DNA of 64,000 nucleotides, from contig JAHJKP010000045.1 of NCBI GenBank assembly GCA_018821985.1, forward strand, positions 1-64,000. Reading direction: 5' to 3'. Positions within the stretch are counted from its first letter, which is position 1; each line of letters opens with the position of its first letter. The position numbers and the translations under genes were made by a program. Source of the stretch: Pseudomonadota bacterium. Lineage in GTDB: Bacteria > Desulfobacterota > Desulfobulbia > Desulfobulbales > Desulfocapsaceae. The notes below the pieces were generated by a model that did no database searches, was not told where the DNA came from, and saw only the letters and a program-made list of their open reading frames with translations. Shown here in pieces: positions 44,681-52,181 of this stretch.

Positions 44681-45124
44681 ATGAGGTTGACACGAGCAGG
44701 CGAGTATGCCATCAGATGTATGGTCTATCTGGCCTTCAAAGGTAACGGGGTCTTAGTGGCCAAGCAGGAGATTGCTGTGCAGGCGGATATTCCCAGTCCT
44801 TTTCTGGCCAAGATTGCTCAGGATCTGGCTCGGGCTCATCTGATCGAAATCCGCCAAGGACCGAAAGGCGGCTATGTCTTGATCAAAGATCCTGCTCGGA
44901 TTACCCTGTTGGAGGTTGTTGAAGTGATGATTGGCAAGATTCAGTTGAATGATTGTGTCAGCAGGCCTGGAAGCTGTGCGGCCAGTGGCCGGTGCCGGGT
45001 GCATAAGGTTTGGGATGATGCCAGCGCCCTGCTGCGCCACTATCTTGCTGGTGTCACCTTTGCTGAGTTATGCAAGGATGAATCTTGTCTTCCTGTTTTT
45101 TCTGTGCATAATAAAAAGATCTGA
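44681..45124 (+). CDS. Rrf2-family transcriptional regulator
   Basis: A 147-residue winged-helix regulator of the IscR/NsrR/RsrR group. The HTH begins MRLTRAGEYAIRCMVYLA; three cysteines with family-like spacing (NDCVSRPGSCAASGRC, near 90-105) can hold an iron-sulfur cluster that senses NO, oxygen or redox state. The ATG at 44681 follows GGGGG; an upstream TTG at 44666 is unlikely. It lies between the bd-like multiheme operon and cydAB and is probably the first gene of the cyd transcript. Confidence 0.93.
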   Translation: MRLTRAGEYAIRCMVYLAFKGNGVLVAKQEIAVQADIPSPFLAKIAQDLARAHLIEIRQGPKGGYVLIKDPARITLLEVVEVMIGKIQLNDCVSRPGSCAASGRCRVHKVWDDASALLRHYLAGVTFAELCKDESCLPVFSVHNKKI

Positions 45125-45178
45125 AGTCAATTTTTTTGACTGATGGACGTACGCTCACGTTGTTGGGGAGGAGAAATT

Positions 45179-45406
45179 ATGTCGCAGCCATTAACAAGGG
45201 TTTATACCTTTTACCGAAACGGATTCAGGGACATGACTGTGGGCAGGAGTTTGTGGAAGATTATCCTGATCAAGCTCTTTGTTATGTTTGCTGTCCTGAA
45301 GTTGTTTTTCTTCCCCAATTATCTTAAGACGAATTTTCAGACTGATGAACAACGGGCTGATCATGTCCTGGAGCAGCTTTCCAGGCCTGCTGTCCATAAT
45401 CACTAA
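45179..45406 (+). CDS. DUF4492 small membrane protein preceding cydA
   Basis: A 75-residue protein with the family signature FYRNGFRDMTVGRSLWKIIL and one membrane helix ending KLFFFPNYL. DUF4492 proteins are found next to cytochrome bd genes in many anaerobes, and an accessory role in the oxidase is likely but unproven. Start at ATG 45179 with GGGGAGGAG just upstream; the cydA start follows 20 bases after its stop. Confidence 0.88.
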   Translation: MSQPLTRVYTFYRNGFRDMTVGRSLWKIILIKLFVMFAVLKLFFFPNYLKTNFQTDEQRADHVLEQLSRPAVHNH

Positions 45407-45425
45407 AAACAAGGAGGTGTGATCA

Positions 45426-46958
45426 ATGGTAGATGTAGATCTGAGTTTGGTGAACTGGTCCAGGGCGCAATTTGCCTTGACGGCCATGTATCACTGGATT
45501 TTTGTGCCCCTGACCCTGGGGCTGTCTTTTTTATGTGCCATGTTTGAGTCCATTTATGTGCGTACAGGTGATGAGAAGTGGAAAGCGATCACCAGATTCT
45601 GGATGACACTATTTGGCATCAATTTTGCTATTGGGGTGGCCACGGGTATTATCCTTGAATTTCAATTCGGCACCAACTGGTCGAACTATTCCTGGATGGT
45701 GGGTGATATTTTCGGCGCGCCGCTGGCCATTGAAGGGATCTTCGCCTTCTTCCTGGAGGCGACCTTTTTCGCAGTCATGTTTTTTGGTTGGAATCGGGTC
45801 TCCAAGGGCTTCCATCTCTTTTCCACCTGGATGGTGGCCGTTGGTTCCAATCTGTCGGCTCTGTGGATTCTGGTAGCCAATGCCTGGATGCAGAATCCAG
45901 TGGGCATGGCATTTAACCCGGAGACGGCCCGTTTTGAGATGGAGAATTTCTGGGCAGTGCTTTTCTCACCGGTTGCCATGTCCAAATTCACCCATACAAC
46001 CAGTTCCGGTTTTCTTTTGGGCTCCCTTTTTGTGGTGACAGTCTCTTGCTGGTATCTGTTGAAAGGCAGGCATGTGGAGATGGCCAAGAAATCCATAGTG
46101 GTGGCATCGGTTTTTGGCCTATTGGCCTCTGCCTATGTCGGTTTCACCGGCGATGAGGCGGCCTTTGAGGTCGCGCAAAAGCAGCCCATGAAACTGGCCG
46201 CCTTTGAAGGGCTGTATAAAGGCGAGCAGGGCGCCGGTCTTGTTGCCGCCGGTATTATAAATGGTGCCAAGAAGCCTGGGGACTCGCAGGGCCCTTTTCT
46301 CTTTGAGGTAAAAGTTCCGGGGCTTCTTTCCCTGCTGGCCAATCGTGCGCCGGGCTCATTTGTGCCGGGTATTGACGATCTGGTCTATGGAAACAGTGAG
46401 CAGAAGGTCATGGGAGTGGCCGCGAAAATGAAGCTGGGACAGCTGGCCGTAGCTGATCTTGCTGCCTTTAAGCAGGCCCGTCAGGAGAAGAATGATGGCG
46501 CGGCAAGTGAAGCCCTGGCCCGATTCAGTGCCAATAAAGAATTCTTAGGTTATGGCTATCTGGACACCCCGGAAGAGGCGGTGCCGCCGGTGAGTACGGC
46601 CTTCTACTCTTTTCATATCATGGTGATCCTGGGTTCTCTCTTTCCTGTGATCTTTCTGGCCCTTCTCTTTTTTACGCTTAAAGGGAAAATCAGTGAAACA
46701 CGATGGTTACTGCCTCTTGGTCTTCTCTCTTTCTTCCTGGGTCTTGTGGCCCAGCAGATGGGCTGGGTTGTGGCGGAGGTTGGCCGTCAACCTTGGGCAA
46801 TTCAGGGCTTGATGCCGGTAAAAATGGCCACCACCAATCTGGCGGTAGGCCATGTGCAGGCAACATTTTTCATGTTTTTGGGGCTTTTCACCCTGCTGCT
46901 TATTGCTGAGATAAAAATTATGTTGAAGCAGATTTCCATCGGACCGGAGGGCCTTTAA
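45426..46958 (+). CDS. cydA: Cytochrome bd quinol oxidase subunit I
   Basis: Quinol-oxidising, heme-binding subunit that reduces oxygen to water in the inner membrane. Heme ligands expected in the family are present: His in TAMYHWIFVPLTLG (about 23), His in SKFTHTTSSGF (about 190) and Met in FHIMVILGSLFP (about 397). The quinol-site region GDEAAFEVAQKQPMKLAAFEGLY and a Q-loop of about 130 residues are seen, as is the C-terminal VVAEVGRQPWAIQGL. The 510 residues match the long-Q-loop length. AAGGAGG precedes the ATG. In an anaerobe it would serve oxygen scavenging. Confidence 0.97.
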   Translation: MVDVDLSLVNWSRAQFALTAMYHWIFVPLTLGLSFLCAMFESIYVRTGDEKWKAITRFWMTLFGINFAIGVATGIILEFQFGTNWSNYSWMVGDIFGAPLAIEGIFAFFLEATFFAVMFFGWNRVSKGFHLFSTWMVAVGSNLSALWILVANAWMQNPVGMAFNPETARFEMENFWAVLFSPVAMSKFTHTTSSGFLLGSLFVVTVSCWYLLKGRHVEMAKKSIVVASVFGLLASAYVGFTGDEAAFEVAQKQPMKLAAFEGLYKGEQGAGLVAAGIINGAKKPGDSQGPFLFEVKVPGLLSLLANRAPGSFVPGIDDLVYGNSEQKVMGVAAKMKLGQLAVADLAAFKQARQEKNDGAASEALARFSANKEFLGYGYLDTPEEAVPPVSTAFYSFHIMVILGSLFPVIFLALLFFTLKGKISETRWLLPLGLLSFFLGLVAQQMGWVVAEVGRQPWAIQGLMPVKMATTNLAVGHVQATFFMFLGLFTLLLIAEIKIMLKQISIGPEGL

Positions 46959-46959
46959 A

Positions 46960-48093
46960 ATGATAGCAAATCTTGATTACGGAACCTTACAGCAGCTATG
47001 GTGGATCCTCTGCAGCGTTGTCGGTTCATTGTTTCTGTTCCTGACCTTTGTCCAGGGCGGTAATACCCTGCTCTGGCAGGTGGCCAAAAACGATGTGGAG
47101 AGTGCTTTGGTGATGAACTCACTGGGACGCAAGTGGGAGATGACCTTTACTACCCTGGTTCTCTTTGGCGGCGCACTCTTTGCGGCATTCCCTAAATTCT
47201 ATGCCACCAGTTTCGGCGGGGCTTACTGGGTTTGGATGTTGATTCTCTTCACCTTCATTATCCAGGCCGTCAGTTACGAATACCGGAAAAAACCTGACAA
47301 TTTTTTGGGCGCCAAGGTCTATGAATTTTTTCTGCTCATTAACGGCACCGTGGGTGTGCTCCTGATCGGTGCGGCAGTTGGGACCTTTTTTACCGGTTCT
47401 AACTTTACCCTGAACGTCTATAATCAGGTAAGCTGGACGCATCCCATGCGTGGACTGGAGGCGGCCTTCTCGCTCTTTAATCTTTCCCTTGGTCTTTTTC
47501 TGGTCTTTAATGCCAGGGTGCTCGGTGCCATGTATCTGCTGAATAATATTAATTTCTCAGCCATGGATAGTTTTAAGGCACGGCTTCGTAAGGCGGTATG
47601 GGTTAACTTCCTCTGTGCCCTGCCCTTCCTCCTCTATGTGCTGGCTTCACTGCTGTTGATGCAGGGATTTGGCGTGGATGAGGCCGGCGTTGTCTCCATG
47701 GTTGCCAATAAATATCTCTTAAATCTGCTGGCTATGCCACTGGTCCTTGGCCTGTTGCTTGTTGGTCTTGTGCTGGTGATTCTGGCTGTGCTGGCCACTG
47801 CCTTTAAGGGAAGCGATAAAGGGATCTGGTTGGCCGGATTGGGTACCGTGCTTGTTGGTTTGGCGGTCTTTTTTACGGCCGGCTTTAACAATACGCCTTT
47901 TTATCCTTCCAAGGTTGACCTTCAGTCCAGTCTGACGATTTACAATGCCTCATCAAGTCCCTACACCTTGATGGCCATGACCTATGTGGCTCTGGGAATC
48001 CCTTTTGTCCTGGCCTATGTGGCTTATGTGTGGAGGCAGATGGATTCTCAAAAACTGGCAGCCCATGAAGTGATGGATCACGAGGCGTACTAG
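46960..48093 (+). CDS. cydB: Cytochrome bd quinol oxidase subunit II
   Basis: Membrane partner of CydA, 377 residues with about nine TM helices. Family segments at the N-terminus (LQQLWWILCSVVGSLFLFLTFVQGGNTL) and the ending YPSKVDLQSSLTIYNASSS are typical of the delta/epsilon-type CydB. It starts 1 base after the cydA stop. Confidence 0.95.
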   Translation: MIANLDYGTLQQLWWILCSVVGSLFLFLTFVQGGNTLLWQVAKNDVESALVMNSLGRKWEMTFTTLVLFGGALFAAFPKFYATSFGGAYWVWMLILFTFIIQAVSYEYRKKPDNFLGAKVYEFFLLINGTVGVLLIGAAVGTFFTGSNFTLNVYNQVSWTHPMRGLEAAFSLFNLSLGLFLVFNARVLGAMYLLNNINFSAMDSFKARLRKAVWVNFLCALPFLLYVLASLLLMQGFGVDEAGVVSMVANKYLLNLLAMPLVLGLLLVGLVLVILAVLATAFKGSDKGIWLAGLGTVLVGLAVFFTAGFNNTPFYPSKVDLQSSLTIYNASSSPYTLMAMTYVALGIPFVLAYVAYVWRQMDSQKLAAHEVMDHEAY

Positions 48094-48168
48094 TCAGATA
48101 ACAGAGATCTGGAGCAGATTTGTTGTCCCTGATTTTTAGAAGAAACTTGTTTTACGGAGGTAACTAAT

Positions 48169-48261
48169 ATGACTGCTGTACTTATTTTTTCCTGGATCGC
48201 CCTGATTTTTGTTTCCTATAAAGGGGCGGTTATTGCCCTCGATAAGGCTGGGCTGTTGTAG
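48169..48261 (+). CDS. 30-residue single-helix peptide after cydB
   Basis: Too short for usual gene finders but well supported: GGAGG 9 bases before ATG, a single hydrophobic helix (VLIFSWIALIFVSYKGAV) and a charged end (ALDKAGLL). It ends just before a strong terminator, so it is the last gene of the cyd transcript. In other bacteria a short peptide of this kind (CydX, CydH) is the third subunit of cytochrome bd. I infer the same role; no direct similarity to CydX is claimed. Confidence 0.72.
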   Translation: MTAVLIFSWIALIFVSYKGAVIALDKAGLL

Positions 48262-48278
48262 AATAAAGGTTGATGAAC

Positions 48279-48314
48279 AACGAAAAAGGAAGGGTACGCC
48301 CTTCCTTTTTCGTT
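48279..48314 (+). terminator. Intrinsic terminator of the cyd operon
   Basis: A perfect 16-base-pair stem (AACGAAAAAGGAAGGG and its complement) closes a TACG loop. The 3' arm is T-rich (CCTTTTTCGTT). It separates the cyd genes from the AAA ATPase gene. Confidence 0.85.
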
Positions 48315-48357
48315 TGATGGTACACGTTGATGTATGGAAAGACACATTGAGGTTATT

Positions 48358-50619
48358 ATGGACGGACAATCACAAAAAATCACCCTGCTCGGTTCCAATG
48401 TCAAGATCCGCAATCTTCCCATAAAGCAGGTCAGTCTTATGGAAGAGGGGAGTCTGCCTGCCTATGGGTATAATCCTGGTGACCATATTGAGCTGATGGC
48501 AGGCGATGTCTCCATTGAGTATGGCCGTCTGGAGCAGTGCATGACTTGGCTTGCCGCCTATGTCGCCGAGTCTGACCTGAATCCTCGAATCCATTCGGTC
48601 TCCTATGGGGATCAGAAGGATATTTTCCAGATATTCCGTAAACAGAGCGGCGCGGAAATAGAGCGTGAAGATCATGGCTGGTTTATGGTCAATCAGTATC
48701 TGCCGGCAGGAGCTCGGGCCAAGAGTGCGGAGCCGTTTCGGATTGACGACAGCAACCGTGAGCTTTTCAGCAATAATAACGGACTGGTGGTGATCGACGA
48801 TTCCGGCTGCCCTCCTCATCTGACCGAGGAGGACTTTGCCCGTAATCCGGATGCCTGGGTGATTGCCATGGGCATCAGTGTGGCCCACTGGCGGAGGTGG
48901 GCGGAGATGTGCGGGGAAAGGATAACCCTGTTCTGCCGGCTGGCAGATCTTGAGACGACCCGCATGGAGATGGACTGCTCGGTCAACTGGGAGACTATAG
49001 TGGCCATGTGTCTGCGGGCCTTACGTACGGAGGAAGTTGGACTCTGGGATGGTGTGACCAGAAAGTTTCGCTGTCACATTATCGTCGAGATGTTTCCGCA
49101 CGGTATCCTTTATATCGGTCCGGATGCTATCTTTTTCCGTCATCGCAAAGGGTGTCTGCCCGAGAAGAGCTCTCCGCGGCAGCGGGGATCAGTGCCCTGT
49201 TATGACACCTTGATTCTTGCTATGCTGGCCATGGATGCCCTCCGCTTTGGTGGCTTTGGCTTCAGCCGTAATTATTATTATGATTTTTCGCAGCGGGTGA
49301 TGCATAACTGGGCGAGTCTCTATCAACATGGCTATTATTTTAAGGATACCCTGGAGTTTCCCAACCTCGATTTTGTGAAGAGTTATCCCGGCGGTTACGC
49401 CTGTTCCTATGTTGATAACGGGCCGGACCCCTCATTCTTTGAGCTTCCTGCCCTCTCCACAGATTTTGAGACCGTGCTTGATCTGGTCTCCAGCCAGATC
49501 TGGTCCGCCCAGAAAAAAGCGGCTCTGCGTAAATTTTTCTATCTGGGTAAAAAATCTCCTATGGCCCAGCATACACCCCTTGCCGGTGCACATGGTTATC
49601 TGGATGAAATTGTTTCTGTGCTCCATGATCTGAAAGAAGAGGTGAATCGGAAGACTGGATTTCATAACCTGCCGATCTTCAATGTCGGCCATCTGCGAAC
49701 CACGGATCCGGCGGAGATTGATCCGGTTATCACTCTCCAGAATGTTATGGATTCCTATGTGTCCAAAGAGAGTGTGCAACGGCCTCTCTGTATCGGCGTC
49801 TTTGGGCCCCCAGGATCAGGGAAGTCTTTTGCCGTCCGGCAGGTGGCGAAGGTTATTGCCCAAAAATTCCAGGGCGATCCCTTTGATCTGTTTGAATTTA
49901 ATCTGACCCAGTTTTCTTCACCAGATGAGATTAATTCGGCCATAGAACCGGTGCGGGCGGCAGTAGCCCGGGGCAAGGTGCCCATTGTCTTCTGGGATGA
50001 ATTTGATTGCCGCTATGAAGGGAATGAATTTGGCTATCTCCGTTATTTCCTGCCTTCCATGCAGGATGGCGTGACCTATGTCAACGGGATTCCCCATTAT
50101 ATCGGCCGGGCTATCTTTGTCTTTGCCGGCGGGGTCAAGGCCAGTTGGGAAGGGATGGAAAAACTGCTCGATGCAGATCAGCCGGAGATGCTGGAAAAGA
50201 TGAAGACCCTGAAGATTCCTGATTTCATGAGTCGCTTGCGGGTGGTGCTTGATATCGACGGGATTGAGATATCTGACAACCTGCTGCGTGATTCAGCCAG
50301 TGCCGATGAGCTGGACGAGTTGCGGCGGGTATTGCTCAAGCGGGCCTTTATCATTGCCCATCAGATGGATACCCATTGGAAAAAGGCAGCGCGTAAGACC
50401 TCCGGTCTGCTGCTCCGCTTGCTTCTTGGTCAATACAAGTTCGGTGCCCGTTCCATTGAGGCGGTGATTGAGGCCAGTCGGGCCTCAGATCGTATTGTCT
50501 ATGGCCTGCCCGAGCTCATTGCCCCTTCTGCTGCGAGAATACATGCCGAGTGGCGGGTGGAGCTTGAACGTCGCATTGATCATCTTCGGAAGAACAAGGG
50601 GTTACGGGCGGTGTGGTGA
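48358..50619 (+). CDS. Large AAA-type ATPase with an uncharacterised N-terminal half
   Basis: Function unknown. The C-terminal third is an AAA ATPase: Walker A FGPPGSGKSFAVRQV (about 482-496), Walker B VPIVFWDEFDC, sensor-1-like RAIFVFAGG, and Arg-finger region DFMSRLRVVLDI. The N-terminal 400 residues have no domain I can name firmly; GLVVIDDSGCPPHL and DAWVIAMGISVAHWRRWAE resemble a kinase-like or RyR-associated module found in some solitary bacterial ATPases. There is no TM helix and no obvious nuclease. I choose the ATG at 48358 because GAGG lies 5 bases before it; an ATG at 48334 is the alternative. It stands alone after the cyd terminator. Confidence 0.75.
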   Translation: MDGQSQKITLLGSNVKIRNLPIKQVSLMEEGSLPAYGYNPGDHIELMAGDVSIEYGRLEQCMTWLAAYVAESDLNPRIHSVSYGDQKDIFQIFRKQSGAEIEREDHGWFMVNQYLPAGARAKSAEPFRIDDSNRELFSNNNGLVVIDDSGCPPHLTEEDFARNPDAWVIAMGISVAHWRRWAEMCGERITLFCRLADLETTRMEMDCSVNWETIVAMCLRALRTEEVGLWDGVTRKFRCHIIVEMFPHGILYIGPDAIFFRHRKGCLPEKSSPRQRGSVPCYDTLILAMLAMDALRFGGFGFSRNYYYDFSQRVMHNWASLYQHGYYFKDTLEFPNLDFVKSYPGGYACSYVDNGPDPSFFELPALSTDFETVLDLVSSQIWSAQKKAALRKFFYLGKKSPMAQHTPLAGAHGYLDEIVSVLHDLKEEVNRKTGFHNLPIFNVGHLRTTDPAEIDPVITLQNVMDSYVSKESVQRPLCIGVFGPPGSGKSFAVRQVAKVIAQKFQGDPFDLFEFNLTQFSSPDEINSAIEPVRAAVARGKVPIVFWDEFDCRYEGNEFGYLRYFLPSMQDGVTYVNGIPHYIGRAIFVFAGGVKASWEGMEKLLDADQPEMLEKMKTLKIPDFMSRLRVVLDIDGIEISDNLLRDSASADELDELRRVLLKRAFIIAHQMDTHWKKAARKTSGLLLRLLLGQYKFGARSIEAVIEASRASDRIVYGLPELIAPSAARIHAEWRVELERRIDHLRKNKGLRAVW

Positions 50620-50677
50620 GAAGGATGTCGGGGAATGGAAGGGCTTTGCTTGTTCTATTCCCTTGTCCCTGATTTGT

Positions 50678-51190
50678 TTACTGGCATCGCAGGAAAACTG
50701 TCTGGATCATGAGGCTGAAATCATAGCGGCTCTCCTGATCATCCCAGTTATTGAGCCCGAAACCGATCAGGGGACCGGCTTTTTCCCATTCCTCAATGCC
50801 AAATTTCCAGCCCATCCATCCCTGGGGGTACGGGTAGGGATATTCGGGGCCAAAGTAGTCAAAGCGGAATAGCTCCTGTTTGTTGCCGACTTCTTCGCGT
50901 GCCATGCCAATCAGCACGTGGTTCGCCCCTTTTTCCCGAGCCTCTTTGATTATAGCAGCCTGAATCTCCCTGCCGGATATTGGTGCCGCGGTGGATGCAA
51001 TGAGGTGGGCAAATCCCTGACAGGATTTTGGCACCGCATTTTCCTGAAAGCTGACCTCAACACTCTGTGTCGGTGGAAAATGGAGCCCCGTGTAGGATGT
51101 TGTTTGGGAAAAGCAGCCCGTAAGAGACAAGGGCAGGAGAAAACAGAAAAATCCGGACAGAAATCTGCTTGATTGAGGTGTCATGGGCAT
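50678..51190 (-). CDS. Predicted outer-membrane lipoprotein
   Basis: A 170-residue lipoprotein: signal peptide with lipobox LTGC (Cys near residue 26), then a small domain with AAIIKEAREKGANHVLIGMA, like the DUF4156 or metal-homeostasis lipoprotein pattern in which a two-layer alpha/beta domain binds its partner. A Tyr/Pro/Gly-rich part (FGPEYPYPYPQGWMGW) follows. The function is unknown. It stands alone, convergent with the AAA ATPase gene. Confidence 0.75.
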   Translation of the reverse strand: MPMTPQSSRFLSGFFCFLLPLSLTGCFSQTTSYTGLHFPPTQSVEVSFQENAVPKSCQGFAHLIASTAAPISGREIQAAIIKEAREKGANHVLIGMAREEVGNKQELFRFDYFGPEYPYPYPQGWMGWKFGIEEWEKAGPLIGFGLNNWDDQESRYDFSLMIQTVFLRCQ

Positions 51191-51503
51191 TCACCGGGAA
51201 GTTGGCAATGGGTTCTGGATAGTAGAGTCTAACCCTTTTAATGTTCTGTTATTTCTTGTAATTTTTTTACGCGGAGACGGAGTCTCGCAGAGAAAATCAT
51301 TTGTCTCTTTCAGTTTTTTGCACTTTTTCACGAGATCAATCGTTCATTGTCACAGATGAAAAAAGTGAATAGTTATTTTTTTACCGCATTGTGCCTCAGA
51401 AGGCAAAATCTTTCTCTTTTGTTATTTTGGACGGTTATTTTTGCCAGACCCCGCTGCAAAAGGAGTTGAGCAAAAAAAGCCTTGTTCAACTCCTTAACGG
51501 CAC
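51191..51503. other. Intergenic region before the HAD hydrolase terminus
   Basis: This 313-base gap lies upstream of the lipoprotein gene and downstream of the HAD gene (both leftward). It is AT-rich and holds the hairpin and possible repeat copy at 51455-51507. I see no other gene or clear promoter. Confidence 0.5.
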
Positions 51504-51507
51504 CTAA
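51455..51507. repeat. Hairpin and possible degenerate fourth copy of the dispersed repeat
   Basis: AAGGAGTTGA (51460-51469) pairs with TCAACTCCTT (51486-51495). The outer parts, GCAAAAGGAGT and TTAACGGCACCTAAAAA, resemble the ends of copy 2 (GCATAAGGAGT and GTAACGGCTCCTAAAAA; 15 of 17 for the latter). The right arm covers the stop codon of the HAD gene. There is no T-run, so terminator activity is doubtful. Confidence 0.45.
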
Positions 51508-52181
51508 AAAATGAGCTCATCAAAGGTGACAATTGAGGGAAATTCCTCGGAGTAGCGTATCGGCAGGCGTGAGCTTGGCCGGGCCACAAAGATGAGAAAG
51601 CCCATCTCGTAAACTCTTGCTGAGCGCAGAACCTTGGCGGTATCATCGGCCAGCAGAGTCCGTTTCCGGTCATAATTCAGCATTCCTTCCAGTTTGTCCC
51701 AGAAAGCAGGCTGTTCTTTGGCCTCTCCCACCTCTTCCGCACAGACAATCCGGTCAAACCATCCACCGAGCGCGGTCTTGCGCATTTTGATCTCCAGGGT
51801 CTTGGAGTGGGCATTGGTGACGAGATGGACCTTCTTGCCGATCTTCCTGATAAATTGCAGAAAGTCAATGACGAAAGGGTGCACCTGGATCAGGTGATCC
51901 ACCTTGCATTTCAGTTCCGGGATATCGAGCTGGAGCTGTTCCGACCAGTAGTCAAGATCCGTCCATTGCAGGGTGCTCTCAACTCGTTGATACCTCTTCA
52001 GCAGTTCCTTCCGGGCCTGTTCGCTGCTCATCTGATTCTGTTCACCAAAGATCTTGGGGACATATTCTTCCCAAAAGAAATCATCGAAGTATTTATCGAG
52101 GAGGGTACCGTCCATATCAAGGAGGACGGTGTCGATCTGTCCCCAGGAAAAATCAGGCTGGATCTGGGTTGTGTTGTTCAT
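51504..52181 (-). CDS. HAD-family hydrolase (5'-nucleotidase YrfG-like)
   Basis: A haloacid dehalogenase-type phosphatase of 225 residues. Motifs: I, VLLDMDGTLLDKYFD (Asp nucleophile); II, LVTNAHSKT; III, Lys in EAKEQPAFW and LLADDTAKVL. The FWEEYVPKIFGE segment and the LRSARVYEMGFL ending resemble GMP/IMP nucleotidase YrfG. Its start shares one base with the mfd stop (TGATG), so it is co-translated with mfd. Confidence 0.85.
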   Translation of the reverse strand: MNNTTQIQPDFSWGQIDTVLLDMDGTLLDKYFDDFFWEEYVPKIFGEQNQMSSEQARKELLKRYQRVESTLQWTDLDYWSEQLQLDIPELKCKVDHLIQVHPFVIDFLQFIRKIGKKVHLVTNAHSKTLEIKMRKTALGGWFDRIVCAEEVGEAKEQPAFWDKLEGMLNYDRKRTLLADDTAKVLRSARVYEMGFLIFVARPSSRLPIRYSEEFPSIVTFDELIF

